A stretch of DNA of 64,000 bases from Dictyobacter aurantiacus (GCF_003967515.1 NZ_BIFQ01000002.1:1240001-1304000); one strand, 5' to 3'. Counted from the first letter of the stretch, positions 24,979-34,943 are shown. Notes: generated by a model from the sequence alone, not told the origin. Numbers and translations: made by a program.

Positions 24979-25602
24979 ATGAAGGTGCCGGAGCATCGAT
25001 CGCTCAAGGAAAAGCAACGCCTTGAACGTGAAGAACTTATCCTGCAGGTTGCGCAAGATGTTGTATTGGAGAAGGGGTACCGCGACACCTCTATGGATGA
25101 GATCGCGGCGCGCGTTGGCATTGCGAAAGGAACGCTCTATCTGCATTTTGCCAGAAAAGAGGATCTGATGCTGGCGTTTTTTGAGCGGGAAATGCAGAAT
25201 ATTCTCCAGGCCATTGAGCAGTTGCCTGTTACCGAAGAGATGAGTGCTCGGGCAAAGCTAGAGTCTATTGTCAATATTATGCATAAGGACGCTTCTGGTA
25301 AGCGGGCCAATCTCCTATTCATCCTTTTTAATAGCGAGGATTTTAAAATTACGTTGCAGCAGAAATCCCTGGATACCTTGCGGCGCATCTCTGATAAAGT
25401 CAGGGCGTATCTAGAGGAAGGGAAGACGCGCGGTGAGTTCGATCCTAATATCCCTACCGATATCTTACTCAGTAGCTTTTTCAGTGTATTGTCTCCGCGC
25501 GCCCATCGCCGGCTGTTTCTGGAGGAGGGGTATACACGTCAAGAGGTCCTGTCTTGCGTGCAAAAAATCTTTTTTCGCGGGATTGCGAAGCAGCCTTCCT
25601 AG
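24979..25602 (+). CDS. TetR/AcrR-family repressor
   Basis: 207 aa from ATG 24979, chosen because AGGAGG lies nine bases upstream; an ATG at 24925 has no such site. N-terminal HTH: LILQVAQDVVLEKGYRDTSMDEIAARVGIAKGTLYLHFARKEDL (about 18-60). A helical ligand-binding domain follows. It is a close relative in sequence and operator type of the TetR at 44.8 kb. No exporter gene is adjacent on the same strand; the neighbour downstream is convergent, so the target may lie elsewhere or be the gene itself. Confidence 0.85.
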   Translation: MKVPEHRSLKEKQRLEREELILQVAQDVVLEKGYRDTSMDEIAARVGIAKGTLYLHFARKEDLMLAFFEREMQNILQAIEQLPVTEEMSARAKLESIVNIMHKDASGKRANLLFILFNSEDFKITLQQKSLDTLRRISDKVRAYLEEGKTRGEFDPNIPTDILLSSFFSVLSPRAHRRLFLEEGYTRQEVLSCVQKIFFRGIAKQPS

Positions 25603-25670
25603 CTAAGAGCACATGCTATGTTGATGCCAATCGTATCTGCGGCCCACGGTTGGTATCAACAAGAATGGCG

Positions 25671-26864
25671 TTATGGCCTTTGGGAATGCGCTGTTCTGTT
25701 TATAATGAATGCGTGTTCTTTCTGAACTTCCACGGACGCGTCGGCGATAGCTGTTGTCTGACGGTGCGCTGGCGTGACACGCTCGGCCGGTTGCCTTTCC
25801 TTTGTTGGTTTATCTGTGATTGCTGTGGAACGTTTCAGCTCTTTCTGGCTGCTATACCACGAGCGCATTTTTAAGAGTGTCCGATACATCTGGTAGATGG
25901 TGATATTGTAAGGTAGATCATGGGTTTCTATAGCGCGCATTGGATAGCCGCCGAAGCCGCTTTTGAAAACGTAGACCCCCCACATTGGCTGACCTTCTTT
26001 TAACTGATCGGGAATGCCGCGAAAGTTATAGTACCAGCAGCCCTGTTGTTTGGCCCATTGGAAGGCGTTCCATTGCAGTAAATGGTTGGGCATGCGTTCT
26101 CTCTGCTCGTTGCTGGAGGCTCCGTACATGTACCAGCACCAGCGCCCATGCGCAATGAGCAGAGCCGCGCCCAGGGCTTTGCCTTCGTGTTCTGCGATCA
26201 ATAGCCTGGCTCGTTCTCCATAGAGTGCCAGCAGCCTTGCATAAAAATCTTTGCCATAGATAAAAAAATGATCACGTTCACTGGTTGTGCGCAGGAGCTG
26301 GTAAAAGGTATCCAGATCGGCCCGTCCCTGTCCGCTGCGGACCTGAACTCCCCTGCGGCTGGCCAGCCGAATACAATAGCGCCAGGTCTTCCTCATGCCA
26401 GCCAGCAGTTCTGCCTCCTCGGGACGAATGTCGAGCACCCATTCATGCCTGAGATGGCGCGCCTCTGGATTGGTACAGAAGCCAGCCTTTTTCAGTGCAT
26501 CCTGCCATGCCTGGTCCTGTTCGGGGATGCCTGGTTCTATCTTCAGCATAAATGCGTGGTGCTTCCTCGCCTCGGCTTCAACACATGCCAGTAAGATATC
26601 CATGGCTGGCCCGGTTGGATCATCGATCACAGGACCACGCGGCGCATAGAAGTAGGAGAATGGCAGGAGTGAGATGCGCGCGATGAGGATTAATATGGCG
26701 GCGCATAGTTTGCCCTCGGCGTTGATGACTCCTATAGGGAGCGCCTGCCTGTTGTTCGTTGCCAGCAGCTCCCCCCATTCATATGTCTGGGTGATGTTGC
26801 ATCCACCGGATGATGCGATAAAGTCGTTCCATTGTTGGCGATCGGTTATAATCTTTGCTTTCAT
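25671..26864 (-). CDS. FemAB/FemX-like peptidyltransferase (GNAT fold)
   Basis: 397 aa. It opens with WNDFIASSGGCNITQTYEWGEL, the typical FemAB entry, and contains FYAPRGPVIDD, then a tandem GNAT-type core with ARLLIAEHEGKALGAALLI and GRWCWYMYGASSNEQR, and PNHLLQWNAFQWAKQQGCWYYNF. FemAB enzymes add amino acids from aminoacyl-tRNA to the lipid II side chain to make the peptidoglycan cross-bridge; other members modify unrelated peptides or exopolysaccharide. The last 60 residues are a polar extension. The gene is convergent with the TetR gene. The 364 bp upstream (26865-27229) hold only the NudC terminator. Confidence 0.8.
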   Translation of the reverse strand: MKAKIITDRQQWNDFIASSGGCNITQTYEWGELLATNNRQALPIGVINAEGKLCAAILILIARISLLPFSYFYAPRGPVIDDPTGPAMDILLACVEAEARKHHAFMLKIEPGIPEQDQAWQDALKKAGFCTNPEARHLRHEWVLDIRPEEAELLAGMRKTWRYCIRLASRRGVQVRSGQGRADLDTFYQLLRTTSERDHFFIYGKDFYARLLALYGERARLLIAEHEGKALGAALLIAHGRWCWYMYGASSNEQRERMPNHLLQWNAFQWAKQQGCWYYNFRGIPDQLKEGQPMWGVYVFKSGFGGYPMRAIETHDLPYNITIYQMYRTLLKMRSWYSSQKELKRSTAITDKPTKERQPAERVTPAHRQTTAIADASVEVQKEHAFIINRTAHSQRP

Positions 26865-27151
26865 ATATCCCCAATAAGCTTCTGGTTTTCAGTGATTGAC
26901 GCGCGGCTCTTTGATAAAAGAAATTCTTCATTGATGGGTATCGAGAGCAGCAGCAAAAGGTTCCTATGAATCTATCTTTGCCACGGTCCGATACCGTTAC
27001 GATTTTGATTTGTCAGGAGCATGCGCTGTATCCATTATAAAAATGTGGGGCACTTTTGAAGAATAGAGAGATATATATAGCTATTATGTCCTAATAGATG
27101 GTTCATATTGATAATTATGCATTTTACGCATCTGTAACGGCTCTGATCCAA

Positions 27152-27196
27152 AAAAGCTAGCAGGTCATGTCTTCATGATATGACCTGCTAGCTTTT
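27152..27196 (-). terminator. Terminator of the nudC gene
   Basis: Perfect 17-bp arms (27152-27168 and 27180-27196, AAAAGCTAGCAGG type) with an 11-base loop. On the - strand it is followed by a T-run. It lies 34 bp past the NUDIX gene stop. Confidence 0.75.
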
Positions 27197-27229
27197 GGGA
27201 ACCGGTCCTATAAAGCTTGCTGGCTGCGG

Positions 27230-28087
27230 TTATTGTTGATTGCCGTATTGCTGGAGCCAGCTGGAAATGAGCATATAGGCCAGGCTGGAAGGTGGTGGAA
27301 GTTCGGGCAGTGTATCAGGACTAAACCAGTGCACGTCGTCAAGCTCGTTGTCTTGAGGATGAACGGTACCACTTTTATAGCGCGCCATGAAACCGATCAT
27401 GAGCTGGCTAGGAAATGGCCAGGGTTGGCTGCACCTGTATTCCAGGTCTTCAATTTCAATGCCCGCTTCTTCTTTCACTTCCCGACGAACGCATTCTTCA
27501 AGCGTTTCTCCGGGTTCGACAAAGCCCGCGATGAGTCCGTAGCGTTTGCCCCAGCCGGCTTTGTGGGCCATGAGAACGCGTTTTCCATCGTGAATCAAGA
27601 TGATGATGGCCGGAACTACGGCGGGATAGCCGGTATAGTGGCCTTTCACACAGCTTCTGCCCCATCCACCATCAACTGGTACCATGGGTGATCCGCAGAC
27701 CGGACAGTAGCGGCTGGTCTGGTACCAGTTGATGAGCTGGGATGCATAGGTGGCAATGTTGTATTCGCTGCCTGGCATCAGGTTATAGAGCTCGCGTAAG
27801 CCAACGGCCTTCCAATCGCCTGGTAGTGATGCTTCGGGATCAAGCGCGCTAGCCAGGCACGGCTGGCCCCTGTAACGTCCGATGTACAGTATCTCCTCGT
27901 GCTTTATATTATCCAGCAGGGTCTGATCCCCCTGCAGTATGGCCGCATCCTGATCTCCGACTTTTAGCATGAGCCTCTGGCCTTGAAAGGGGAACCAGAG
28001 CACCTGCCCCTCTGGTATAGGTTGCGTTGGATAGACGCGCTCGAATTCGTTGTTGGTATTGTCTGCGATACTCTCGATATTTGCCAT
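27230..28087 (-). CDS. nudC: NADH pyrophosphatase (NUDIX, NudC type)
   Basis: 285 aa. An N-terminal domain is followed by a zinc site starting CPVCGSPM (about 130); its second half reads SCVKGHYTGYP, i.e. Cys then His instead of two Cys. The NUDIX box is GLIAGFVEPGETLEECVRREVKEEAGIEIE, read in two parts: G-x5-E up to GETLEEC, and REVKEEAGI. The NudC hallmark SQPWPFPSQLM follows the box. The enzyme cleaves NAD(H) to NMN(H) and AMP, and in some bacteria removes NAD caps from RNA. The usual YPR before the box is YPA. Lone gene with its own terminator. Confidence 0.9.
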   Translation of the reverse strand: MANIESIADNTNNEFERVYPTQPIPEGQVLWFPFQGQRLMLKVGDQDAAILQGDQTLLDNIKHEEILYIGRYRGQPCLASALDPEASLPGDWKAVGLRELYNLMPGSEYNIATYASQLINWYQTSRYCPVCGSPMVPVDGGWGRSCVKGHYTGYPAVVPAIIILIHDGKRVLMAHKAGWGKRYGLIAGFVEPGETLEECVRREVKEEAGIEIEDLEYRCSQPWPFPSQLMIGFMARYKSGTVHPQDNELDDVHWFSPDTLPELPPPSSLAYMLISSWLQQYGNQQ

Positions 28088-28297
28088 GATATACCCCTGT
28101 TACCTTCTTCTGGAATAGAAATGAATCTGGTAGCTGCTCAGGTAGAGATGCTATTCGTTAGGGAGTGACATTTATTAGACTGAGTTTATAGTATCACAAG
28201 TCGGTGGCCTTTTTTATTTGCACTTTTTCAGGTACAATGCATAAAAACGGTACTGTATTTTATCGAGGAGTAATACTCTCAAAAGAGGTGCTTGAAG

Positions 28298-29170
28298 ATG
28301 CAGTCTCTATCTCTTGATGCGTTGCCCGATCTTCCTCAATGCGCAACGATTGTACAGGTGGCCTCTACCCTCTGGGAACGAGATGATGTGCTTGCGCTCT
28401 GGGTTGGAGGGAGTCTGGCGAGCGGCACCGGTGATGTCATGAGCGATGTCGATTTCCGCGTCGCGGTCTCCCCTTCTGATCTGGATAGCTGGCGTCAGCC
28501 CGCATTTGAGCAATTGTTTACGCAGATTGCCGTACAGGGTCACTCTTTTATGCAGTTTGGGAATGATGCCTTCCTTCATCATCTTGTCTTTTCTAATGGT
28601 GAAATCTTTGATTTCTTCGTCCAGAGTACCGAGAGGCTCCCTACGGCGGAATCCCTGGTGGTGTTGGGGTGCCGTTCTCAACCGTTTCAACTCAAGTTGA
28701 CCGAGCAGAATCGCTTGATCATCAGGCAACCGCTGCCTGTGATAGCGGATTCGGTGGAACAGTTATTGGTAGATTTCTGGATCAGCACCCATAAGCATCG
28801 CAAAGTTCTTTTTCGCGATCTCCCTCTTATGGTGCCTTTAGGGCTTTCGGTCGAGACCAACATGATCATGCGACTCTGGTATATTCAGGTGAGTGGTGAG
28901 GATTGTGGGGATCTGCGCCAGCAGACGATTCACAGCTTTTCTCACATCGCCCGTACCATTGAGCGGTCTCTTGGATCAGACGTTTTGAGGATGCTGGGGG
29001 CTCCAATTCGTGATTTGTCCGAGCTTTGTTCTGCCATTGAACTTCATCGTTCTATTATTGCTCGTGTTGGTCGGGAACTCGCCCATATCTATAAGTTTAC
29101 GTATCCCGTGTCTCTGGAAGCTATGGTCGTGGATCACTGGCAACGCTTCAAATCCAGTCTGCCTCTATAA
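28298..29170 (+). CDS. Nucleotidyltransferase-domain protein
   Basis: 290 aa from ATG 28298 (GAGGTG eight bases upstream). Signature WVGGSLASGTGDVMSDVDFRV near residues 32-52: GGS loop and the D-x-D metal pair (DVD). The C-terminal 150 aa are helical. It is similar in plan to the NTase at 4.5-5.4 kb but not an obvious duplicate. It probably adenylylates a small molecule; no resistance spectrum can be assigned. Followed by a strong terminator. Confidence 0.75.
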   Translation: MQSLSLDALPDLPQCATIVQVASTLWERDDVLALWVGGSLASGTGDVMSDVDFRVAVSPSDLDSWRQPAFEQLFTQIAVQGHSFMQFGNDAFLHHLVFSNGEIFDFFVQSTERLPTAESLVVLGCRSQPFQLKLTEQNRLIIRQPLPVIADSVEQLLVDFWISTHKHRKVLFRDLPLMVPLGLSVETNMIMRLWYIQVSGEDCGDLRQQTIHSFSHIARTIERSLGSDVLRMLGAPIRDLSELCSAIELHRSIIARVGRELAHIYKFTYPVSLEAMVVDHWQRFKSSLPL

Positions 29171-29174
29171 AACG

Positions 29175-29222
29175 AGGAGTTGATCAGGAATAATCCGCAC
29201 CGGTTATTCCTGATCAACTCCT
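29175..29222 (+). terminator. Terminator after the NTase gene
   Basis: Perfect 19-bp arms (29175-29193 and 29204-29222, AGGAGTTGATCAGGAATAA and its complement) with a 10-base loop, 5 bp after the stop codon. Confidence 0.75.
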
Positions 29223-29251
29223 TGACAAATTAAGCTCACTTGAATTATGCT
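29222..29251 (+). promoter_or_regulatory. Promoter of the beta-helix gene
   Basis: TTGACA (29222-29227), 18-bp spacer, TATGCT (29246-29251). It is the only sigma-70-like pair between the terminator and the next gene, about 130 bp ahead of its start. Confidence 0.5.
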
Positions 29252-29384
29252 ACCGTATATAAATCATTTTAGAGTACAAGTTTTACGTTGTACTTTGAAA
29301 ATCATTGATTCATATAAAACATATACATTCATGTAAAATTCTCTAATTGTCGCATTAATGTGGTTGAGGTGTTGGAGGTGCTTT

Positions 29385-30557
29385 TTGGAGCAATATACTT
29401 TGTATTCACAACCATTCTCTCATATGGATGATACTTTAGAGTTACGAATAGTATCTTTATCATCCCAGAATCCTGCTTTTTATACGTCTATAACGGCTGC
29501 TTTACAGGCTGCTATGAATGGAGATACTATTCTGGTTGAGCCTGGTATTTATCGTGAGTCTGTGGTTATTGATAAAGATGTCTGTCTGGTTGGGTGTGGC
29601 GGTCCTACGGCGGTAACTATTGAAAGTATCGATCTTCCCTGCCTCTCTTTACAGGCACACGACGTGCGCATCGAGGGTATTACTGTGCGCAATTCTCTGG
29701 CCGTACAGCCAAGTCAGTATGGGGCGGTAGATGTGTCTTGTGGACAGGTGGAGTTGGTGGACTGTGATCTCTCATCGATCTCCTACGCCTGCCTGGCTGT
29801 TTCTGGACCCGAGGCGGCTGCCCACGTGAGAAATTGCCGCATCCATGACTGTGATGGTTATGGGGTACTGGTGAGCACCGTCGGGAGTTGTAGGCTTGAG
29901 CAATGTACTATCCAGCGTAATGGGCTGGCTGAGGCGGCCGCGTTCCAGAACAGCGATTTATCGTTGCAAGATTGTACGTTGTGTGAGGGGAAAGGTTATG
30001 GCGTCCTGATTCAGGATTGTAGCCAGGGGCGTCTCTTACGCTGTGATATCCATGCCAACGCGCAGGCAGGGGTGGCTGTGTTTCAGGAAAGCATCGCTGA
30101 TGTCTCGGATTGTAAGTTGCATCATGGCTGGGGAAGTGGCTTGACGTTCTATCAGCAGGCTCGTGGCCTGGTGCAGGATTGTGAAGTGTACGCCAATCTC
30201 AGCTCCGCGGTAGAGATTAAGCATCATAGCTCCCCCATAATTCGTTCGTGCAAGATATATAAAGGCAAGTGGTCTGGTATCCTGGTGAGCGATGTGAGCC
30301 AGGGTATTATTGAGGATTGTGAGATCTTTGATAATGTGATGGCCGGTATCGAGGTGATGTGGGAAAGCAATCCCATTATTCGCCGCTGTTCGATTCATCA
30401 TCATGCGTATCCGGGGATCGCTGTTTTTCAGGGTGGGCGTGGCATCATTGCTGATTGTGATCTCAGGCAGAACGCGCCCGGTGCGCTCTCCGTCGAAGCG
30501 GGTTCTCAGGTATACCAGGAGCGTACCTTGTCCACCGTGGATCCGCCATCTTCTTGA
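29385..30557 (+). CDS. Right-handed parallel beta-helix protein (NosD/DUF1565-like)
   Basis: 390 aa if it starts at TTG 29385, which has GGAGGTG seven bases upstream; the first ATG of the frame (29358) overlaps that site and is unlikely, and ATG 29424 has no RBS. Residues about 30-75 (SITAALQAAMNGDTILVEPG) are the entry typical of pectate-lyase-like and NosD proteins. About twelve following turns show the 22-24-residue parallel beta-helix rhythm, with recurring ILVSD, GIIEDCEIFDN and PIIRRCSIH-like steps. No catalytic set of a lyase was recognised and no signal peptide is present, so a binding or scaffold role is as likely as an enzyme. Confidence 0.75.
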   Translation: MEQYTLYSQPFSHMDDTLELRIVSLSSQNPAFYTSITAALQAAMNGDTILVEPGIYRESVVIDKDVCLVGCGGPTAVTIESIDLPCLSLQAHDVRIEGITVRNSLAVQPSQYGAVDVSCGQVELVDCDLSSISYACLAVSGPEAAAHVRNCRIHDCDGYGVLVSTVGSCRLEQCTIQRNGLAEAAAFQNSDLSLQDCTLCEGKGYGVLIQDCSQGRLLRCDIHANAQAGVAVFQESIADVSDCKLHHGWGSGLTFYQQARGLVQDCEVYANLSSAVEIKHHSSPIIRSCKIYKGKWSGILVSDVSQGIIEDCEIFDNVMAGIEVMWESNPIIRRCSIHHHAYPGIAVFQGGRGIIADCDLRQNAPGALSVEAGSQVYQERTLSTVDPPSS

Positions 30558-30584
30558 ACAATCAGTTTTATGTCGCTCACGAGG

Positions 30585-31418
30585 TCAGTCCCAGAGCTGA
30601 AGTTGTCTTAGCACATCTTTGGCTGGCGGCCAGTTGCTGACCGTGCCTGTGGTAAGGCTACTGAGTACGGGATCGGTGATGTAGCGCATTTTGAGCAGCC
30701 TGCGGTTCAGCTCGATTTTTTCCCAACTGTCCAGTACCTTTGCCTCTAACGCCTTGCTTAATCTACCGCTTGCTACTAACTCTTCTAACTGGAGTCCATC
30801 GGCCAGCAGGCGCGCTGCCGTGCGTGGACCAATGCCCGCGATCCCTTTGATGTTGTCGGATGGATCGCCGGTAAGGGCTCTGAAATCACACCACTGCGCT
30901 GGGACTATGCCAAACTGGACCAGGATATCTTCGTGCTGGATAATCCACTGTGCTCTCTTGCGGGCGGTGTTGAGAATTCTGGTAGTCTGGCTGACCAGTT
31001 GATAAAAATCTTTATCGGTCGACATAATGTAGATATCTCGACCTTTCTGCGCCTCATCGGTAACCAGCGTTGAAATAAGGTCATCCGCCTCACACGTCTC
31101 TTGTTCTATCCAGCGGATCTGCAGGGCATCCAGGCCAGCTTTAATATCGGGCATGGCTGTGAAGATAGTTGGATCTTTAAGGACACGCTGCGCCTTGTAT
31201 TCTTCATGTTCGGCCAGGCGACTGCTAGTCCCCTGTATCCCATCAAAAAAGACCACCCATTCGGCCTCCCCGATCTCTTGCGCCGCTTTGCGTGCGATGG
31301 CGAAGAAACCAAAGACGGCCGTTCGATCTACGCCGGAACGGCTCTTAATGGGGGCTGGAAAGCCAAAGGCGGCCCTGAACAACAGATTGTGACCGTCTAC
31401 GACCACAAGCGGTATCAT
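30585..31418 (-). CDS. 5'-3' exonuclease (PolI N-domain/FEN-like)
   Basis: 277 aa from ATG 31418; a GTG just before it is possible. IPLVVVDGHNLLFRA holds the first metal Asp; EAEWVVFFDG, EQETCEADDLISTLV and YIMSTDKDFYQLV hold the further acidic cluster; RALTGDPSDNIKGIAGIGPRTAARLL is the helix-hairpin-helix DNA-binding part with H3TH. This is the stand-alone 5' nuclease type, which removes flaps and RNA primers and is separate from polA. It converges on the beta-helix gene, with 27 bp between stops. The 365 bp to the divergent permease gene (31422-31786) hold no gene. Confidence 0.9.
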   Translation of the reverse strand: MIPLVVVDGHNLLFRAAFGFPAPIKSRSGVDRTAVFGFFAIARKAAQEIGEAEWVVFFDGIQGTSSRLAEHEEYKAQRVLKDPTIFTAMPDIKAGLDALQIRWIEQETCEADDLISTLVTDEAQKGRDIYIMSTDKDFYQLVSQTTRILNTARKRAQWIIQHEDILVQFGIVPAQWCDFRALTGDPSDNIKGIAGIGPRTAARLLADGLQLEELVASGRLSKALEAKVLDSWEKIELNRRLLKMRYITDPVLSSLTTGTVSNWPPAKDVLRQLQLWD

Positions 31419-31786
31419 CACGCTCTCTATCCTCTCAATGGTGCTGACACCTGATAGTATAACCCATGCTGTCCATATCCCTGCAATGGCTCCTTTAAAT
31501 GTTTAAAAAGCTATACATTCTAGCATTTGCACACAATCGTGTTGTAACTGTACTTTGTGTCTATAGAGCGCATAAGAAAACTGTATATTGTGATGAGACT
31601 CCTGCGACACCTTTTGTCATATATTTGCATTGACCTATCCAAATAAAGCAGCGCATACTAAAGAGTATAACCATTCAGAAATGCATCAATCATATTTGCA
31701 TCTGATGTGTAGTGGTGTGACAGGGGCACGGATGCACACCAGTAAAAAGTGTGTCTGACACTATCTGAGTTTAAGAAGAGGATTTC

Positions 31787-34700
31787 ATGGCTGATTCAAC
31801 ACGATCCCAACGAGGCAGTCGTCGCCTTTCCCCTTTTTCGTCTGTGGTGACACTGGCATTGTGGCGTTGGAGACAAACAGGTTTTTTGATGAGCATCATC
31901 GCCCTCGGCATGATCGCTGCTGTATTGATCGCGGGTGCTATTCCGCTCTTTTCGGATGTGATGTCGACGGCGGGCTTACGTACAACACTGCGTTCGACTC
32001 CAGATGATTCGGAGATCGTGGCCACGGCGAATTTGGTTGCTTTGTCATCCGCTTCTGTTGCGGCCGTTCATGATCAATTTCAATCGTTGGTGAAGCCTGC
32101 GTTGGGCTCATTTGTGCAGGAGCCTGAGTTCTCCTTTGTGAGTGGCGATCTGTCATTCGCTGCACCCTCAAAGGAGGATCGTTCATTGATTGTGAGCGCT
32201 GTCAATACGGCTCATGCAGCGTCTCACGTGGCTCATTTAAAAGGACAGATGGCTGCGACTACCAATGCCCAGGCTAATACCATCGATGTGATGGTGACGC
32301 CTCTGACGGCTAAGCGTCTGGGCGTAAAGATCGGCTCTACTATTCCGTTGAATCTGAATTATTTCGCCAAGCCACAGCCCGGCCCGTATTCTAATGATCC
32401 CGCACCTCCACAACGGAAGTTTCTGATTACCGGGCGTGTCGTGGGGACCTTTGATATCGATCCCGCCAATAGCGCCTACTGGCATGGCAACACCTTTCAG
32501 CCGACCAGCTTTTCCGCTCAGGGCCATACCGCCTATTCCTATAACTTTATGGTTTCTGAGGATCGCCTGCTTTCCATTGTGGAACAGGTGCGCACCCTGA
32601 ATAAGGCGGATGGCGTCTTCTCTACCCTGGGTGCTTATTCATGTTTGTGGTCCTATCATTTGAATCCCGCCATGGCTACAGTTGGCAACCTGGATAACCT
32701 GATCAATCAACTGGCTTCGCTGCAGAATCAGTATCAGGCTAATTATGGTGATAGCACCTTTGTCCAGGATGCGGGCAATACCTTTCCGTTTGTATCCAAG
32801 ATGGATCTGCAGAGTACGCTGTTTAGCTATTCTGATAGTCCCAGCAACCTTGAACGTTTTCGTAGCCGCATCTCGGTGGCGCAGATACCCGCGGCTGTGT
32901 TGACGATTATGATCATGGTACTGATCCTCTTTTTTGTGAGCTTGATGACCAATCTGCTGGTCGATCGCCAGTCTGAGGCGATCGCGGTCCTGCGTTCGCG
33001 GGGCGCCAGTAGCAGCCAGATTTTCTGGGCATTGATGACGCAATGTATCGGACTGGGCGTTCTGGCGCTGCTGATCGGTCTGCCTTTGGCGGTCTTCCTG
33101 ATTCTTTCGATTTCGGGACGCATCCTACCCCAGGCTTCTCGGGATGCCTTGAATGTGATTACCAACAACCCGCTTGCCGCGCTGGAACGGGGCGTCTGGT
33201 ATGCGCTGGCGGTGATTCTGGTGGTCTGGTTGACGATGAGTCTCTCTATCTTTGGTGCCTCACGCTCGGATGTGCTGGCTATTCGTCGTCAGTCTAGTCG
33301 CAGTAACAGGCGACCTTTGTGGCAGCGTTTGAATCTGGATGTAATCGCGGCCATCATCGCTCTGGCCGGCTATGGGGTTTCATACTATCTGACCAGTCTG
33401 AGCGACGTTATCCAGGGCGACGCGAAAACCTTGATCGCGACCCCGCTCTCCATTATCGCGCCGTTCTTCTTGATTATTGGTTTGATGTTTCTGTTCCTGC
33501 GTGTGTTCCCGTTGTTGTTGCGCCTGATGGCCTCGATAGTGACTCGCGGACGTGGTGCCGTCTCTATGCTGGCGCTGGCGCAGATTGGACGTACGCCACG
33601 GCAGTCGATTCGCATGACGTTGTTGCTGGCGCTGGCGACGGCCTTTGCCCTGTTTACGCTGGTCTATATGGCGACCCAGGCCCAGCATATTCAGGATATC
33701 TCCATCTACCAGGTCGGCGCCGACATCAGTGGTGACACGTATTCACAGGTCAATGTGCATGATCCGGCAAAGCTGACGAGCCGCTACATGGGTGTTCCAG
33801 GTGTAATCGCGGCCAGTTCCGGCTATCAGACGCAGGCGGTTGGGGGCCGTGGTGGTGGCATCACTATGGAAGTGCGCGCGGTGGATTCCCACACCTTTGG
33901 CTCGACGGTCATCTGGCCCTCCCAGCAGGAGGCACAAAAGGGTAATGCGCTCCTGAAGCAGTTGCTCTCCAGAAGTTCGGTTTCAATCAAGCTAGGAGTC
34001 GTACCGGTTATTATTGATAACAATACCGCCAATGCGCTCTTGCTGCATAATAACTCTGACCTGACGGTGCGCATCAACGGCTTGAACATCTCTGATATGA
34101 CCTGTGTCGTGGTCGGGATCGTGCCGCATATCCCTACGATCAACGACCGCATCGCCGTAGGTGGCAAAGGCAGCGTCATTCCCGGTGGTGTCTTGATGGA
34201 TTATATGACCTATACAACGATTTACAATAATAAATTGCATAAAGCAAACAAGGGTATGGTTATACCCGATGTTCCCGTCATCAATCACGTCTGGCTGCAT
34301 ACAAAATCTGATCAGGCTTCATTGATCAGCGTGCGAACGGCGTTGAAGCAGCCGCAGTATGGGCTGCAGAACCTGCAAGATCGCTGGCAGATCCTGGCCT
34401 CCCTCAACACCGATCCGCTCTATCTGATCCTGACGGGATTGATGATTGTGGGCACAATTACAGCCCTCTTGCTGGCTCTGGTTGGTGATCTCCTGGCATC
34501 CTGGCTGAGCGCACGTATGCGCCTGACCAACTTTGCTATCCTGCGCGCCATTGGCACGACGCCACGCGAAGTCGCCAGTATGCTTACCTGGGAGCAGGCT
34601 ATTGTCTATAGCATTGGACTGTTGCTGGGCGTTGGCTTTGGATTGGTGCTGGCCAACACCATGATACCCGCGCTCTCCTTTACCGACCTGAATAGTACCC

Positions 34701-34882
34701 TGGCCAATAATGATCAGCTCTACTCGCTCCAGTCGGCCTTCCCGACCCGCATCATCTTTCCTTCTACCCTCATCTGGGCCCTGGTCGCGCTGATCGGTCT
34801 GTATGCGATCGCCCTGATCACTATGGTCAGCGTCGTCTCGCGTCCCACCCTCGGGCAGGTTCTGCGCCTCAACGAGGACTGA
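31787..34882 (+). CDS. Large FtsX/MacB-type ABC permease
   Basis: 1031 aa. First transmembrane helix at about 34-58 (GFLMSIIALGMIAAVLIAGA), a large extracellular region (about 60-365), then three helices of a first FtsX domain with RQSEAIAVLRSRGASSSQIF. A connecting pair of helices follows, then a second extracellular region (about 640-880) and a second FtsX domain with MRLTNFAILRAIGTTPREVA. Such proteins pair with a separate ATPase to extract lipoproteins, export peptides or transmit force. No ATPase gene is adjacent, so the partner must lie elsewhere. GAAGAGG upstream supports ATG 31787. The gene is alone on its transcript, closed by the stem-loop at 34903. Confidence 0.85.
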   Translation: MADSTRSQRGSRRLSPFSSVVTLALWRWRQTGFLMSIIALGMIAAVLIAGAIPLFSDVMSTAGLRTTLRSTPDDSEIVATANLVALSSASVAAVHDQFQSLVKPALGSFVQEPEFSFVSGDLSFAAPSKEDRSLIVSAVNTAHAASHVAHLKGQMAATTNAQANTIDVMVTPLTAKRLGVKIGSTIPLNLNYFAKPQPGPYSNDPAPPQRKFLITGRVVGTFDIDPANSAYWHGNTFQPTSFSAQGHTAYSYNFMVSEDRLLSIVEQVRTLNKADGVFSTLGAYSCLWSYHLNPAMATVGNLDNLINQLASLQNQYQANYGDSTFVQDAGNTFPFVSKMDLQSTLFSYSDSPSNLERFRSRISVAQIPAAVLTIMIMVLILFFVSLMTNLLVDRQSEAIAVLRSRGASSSQIFWALMTQCIGLGVLALLIGLPLAVFLILSISGRILPQASRDALNVITNNPLAALERGVWYALAVILVVWLTMSLSIFGASRSDVLAIRRQSSRSNRRPLWQRLNLDVIAAIIALAGYGVSYYLTSLSDVIQGDAKTLIATPLSIIAPFFLIIGLMFLFLRVFPLLLRLMASIVTRGRGAVSMLALAQIGRTPRQSIRMTLLLALATAFALFTLVYMATQAQHIQDISIYQVGADISGDTYSQVNVHDPAKLTSRYMGVPGVIAASSGYQTQAVGGRGGGITMEVRAVDSHTFGSTVIWPSQQEAQKGNALLKQLLSRSSVSIKLGVVPVIIDNNTANALLLHNNSDLTVRINGLNISDMTCVVVGIVPHIPTINDRIAVGGKGSVIPGGVLMDYMTYTTIYNNKLHKANKGMVIPDVPVINHVWLHTKSDQASLISVRTALKQPQYGLQNLQDRWQILASLNTDPLYLILTGLMIVGTITALLLALVGDLLASWLSARMRLTNFAILRAIGTTPREVASMLTWEQAIVYSIGLLLGVGFGLVLANTMIPALSFTDLNSTLANNDQLYSLQSAFPTRIIFPSTLIWALVALIGLYAIALITMVSVVSRPTLGQVLRLNED

Positions 34883-34902
34883 TTCGCTATTAATCTTCAC
34901 AC

Positions 34903-34936
34903 AGAGGATAGCATCCCCGGCGGGATGTTATCCTCT
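34903..34936. terminator. Bidirectional terminator
   Basis: AGAGGATAGCATCCC pairs with GGGATGTTATCCTCT (one G-T pair), loop of 4 bases, followed by CTTTTCTTT on the + strand. It lies between the convergent permease and serine-hydrolase genes. Confidence 0.75.
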
Positions 34937-34943
34937 CTTTTCT

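Noticed and set aside
32639..34900. Several - strand frames of 60-190 codons opposite the FtsX-type permease
   Set aside because: Composition is typical of antisense frames of a GC-rich gene and no RBS or domain is seen.
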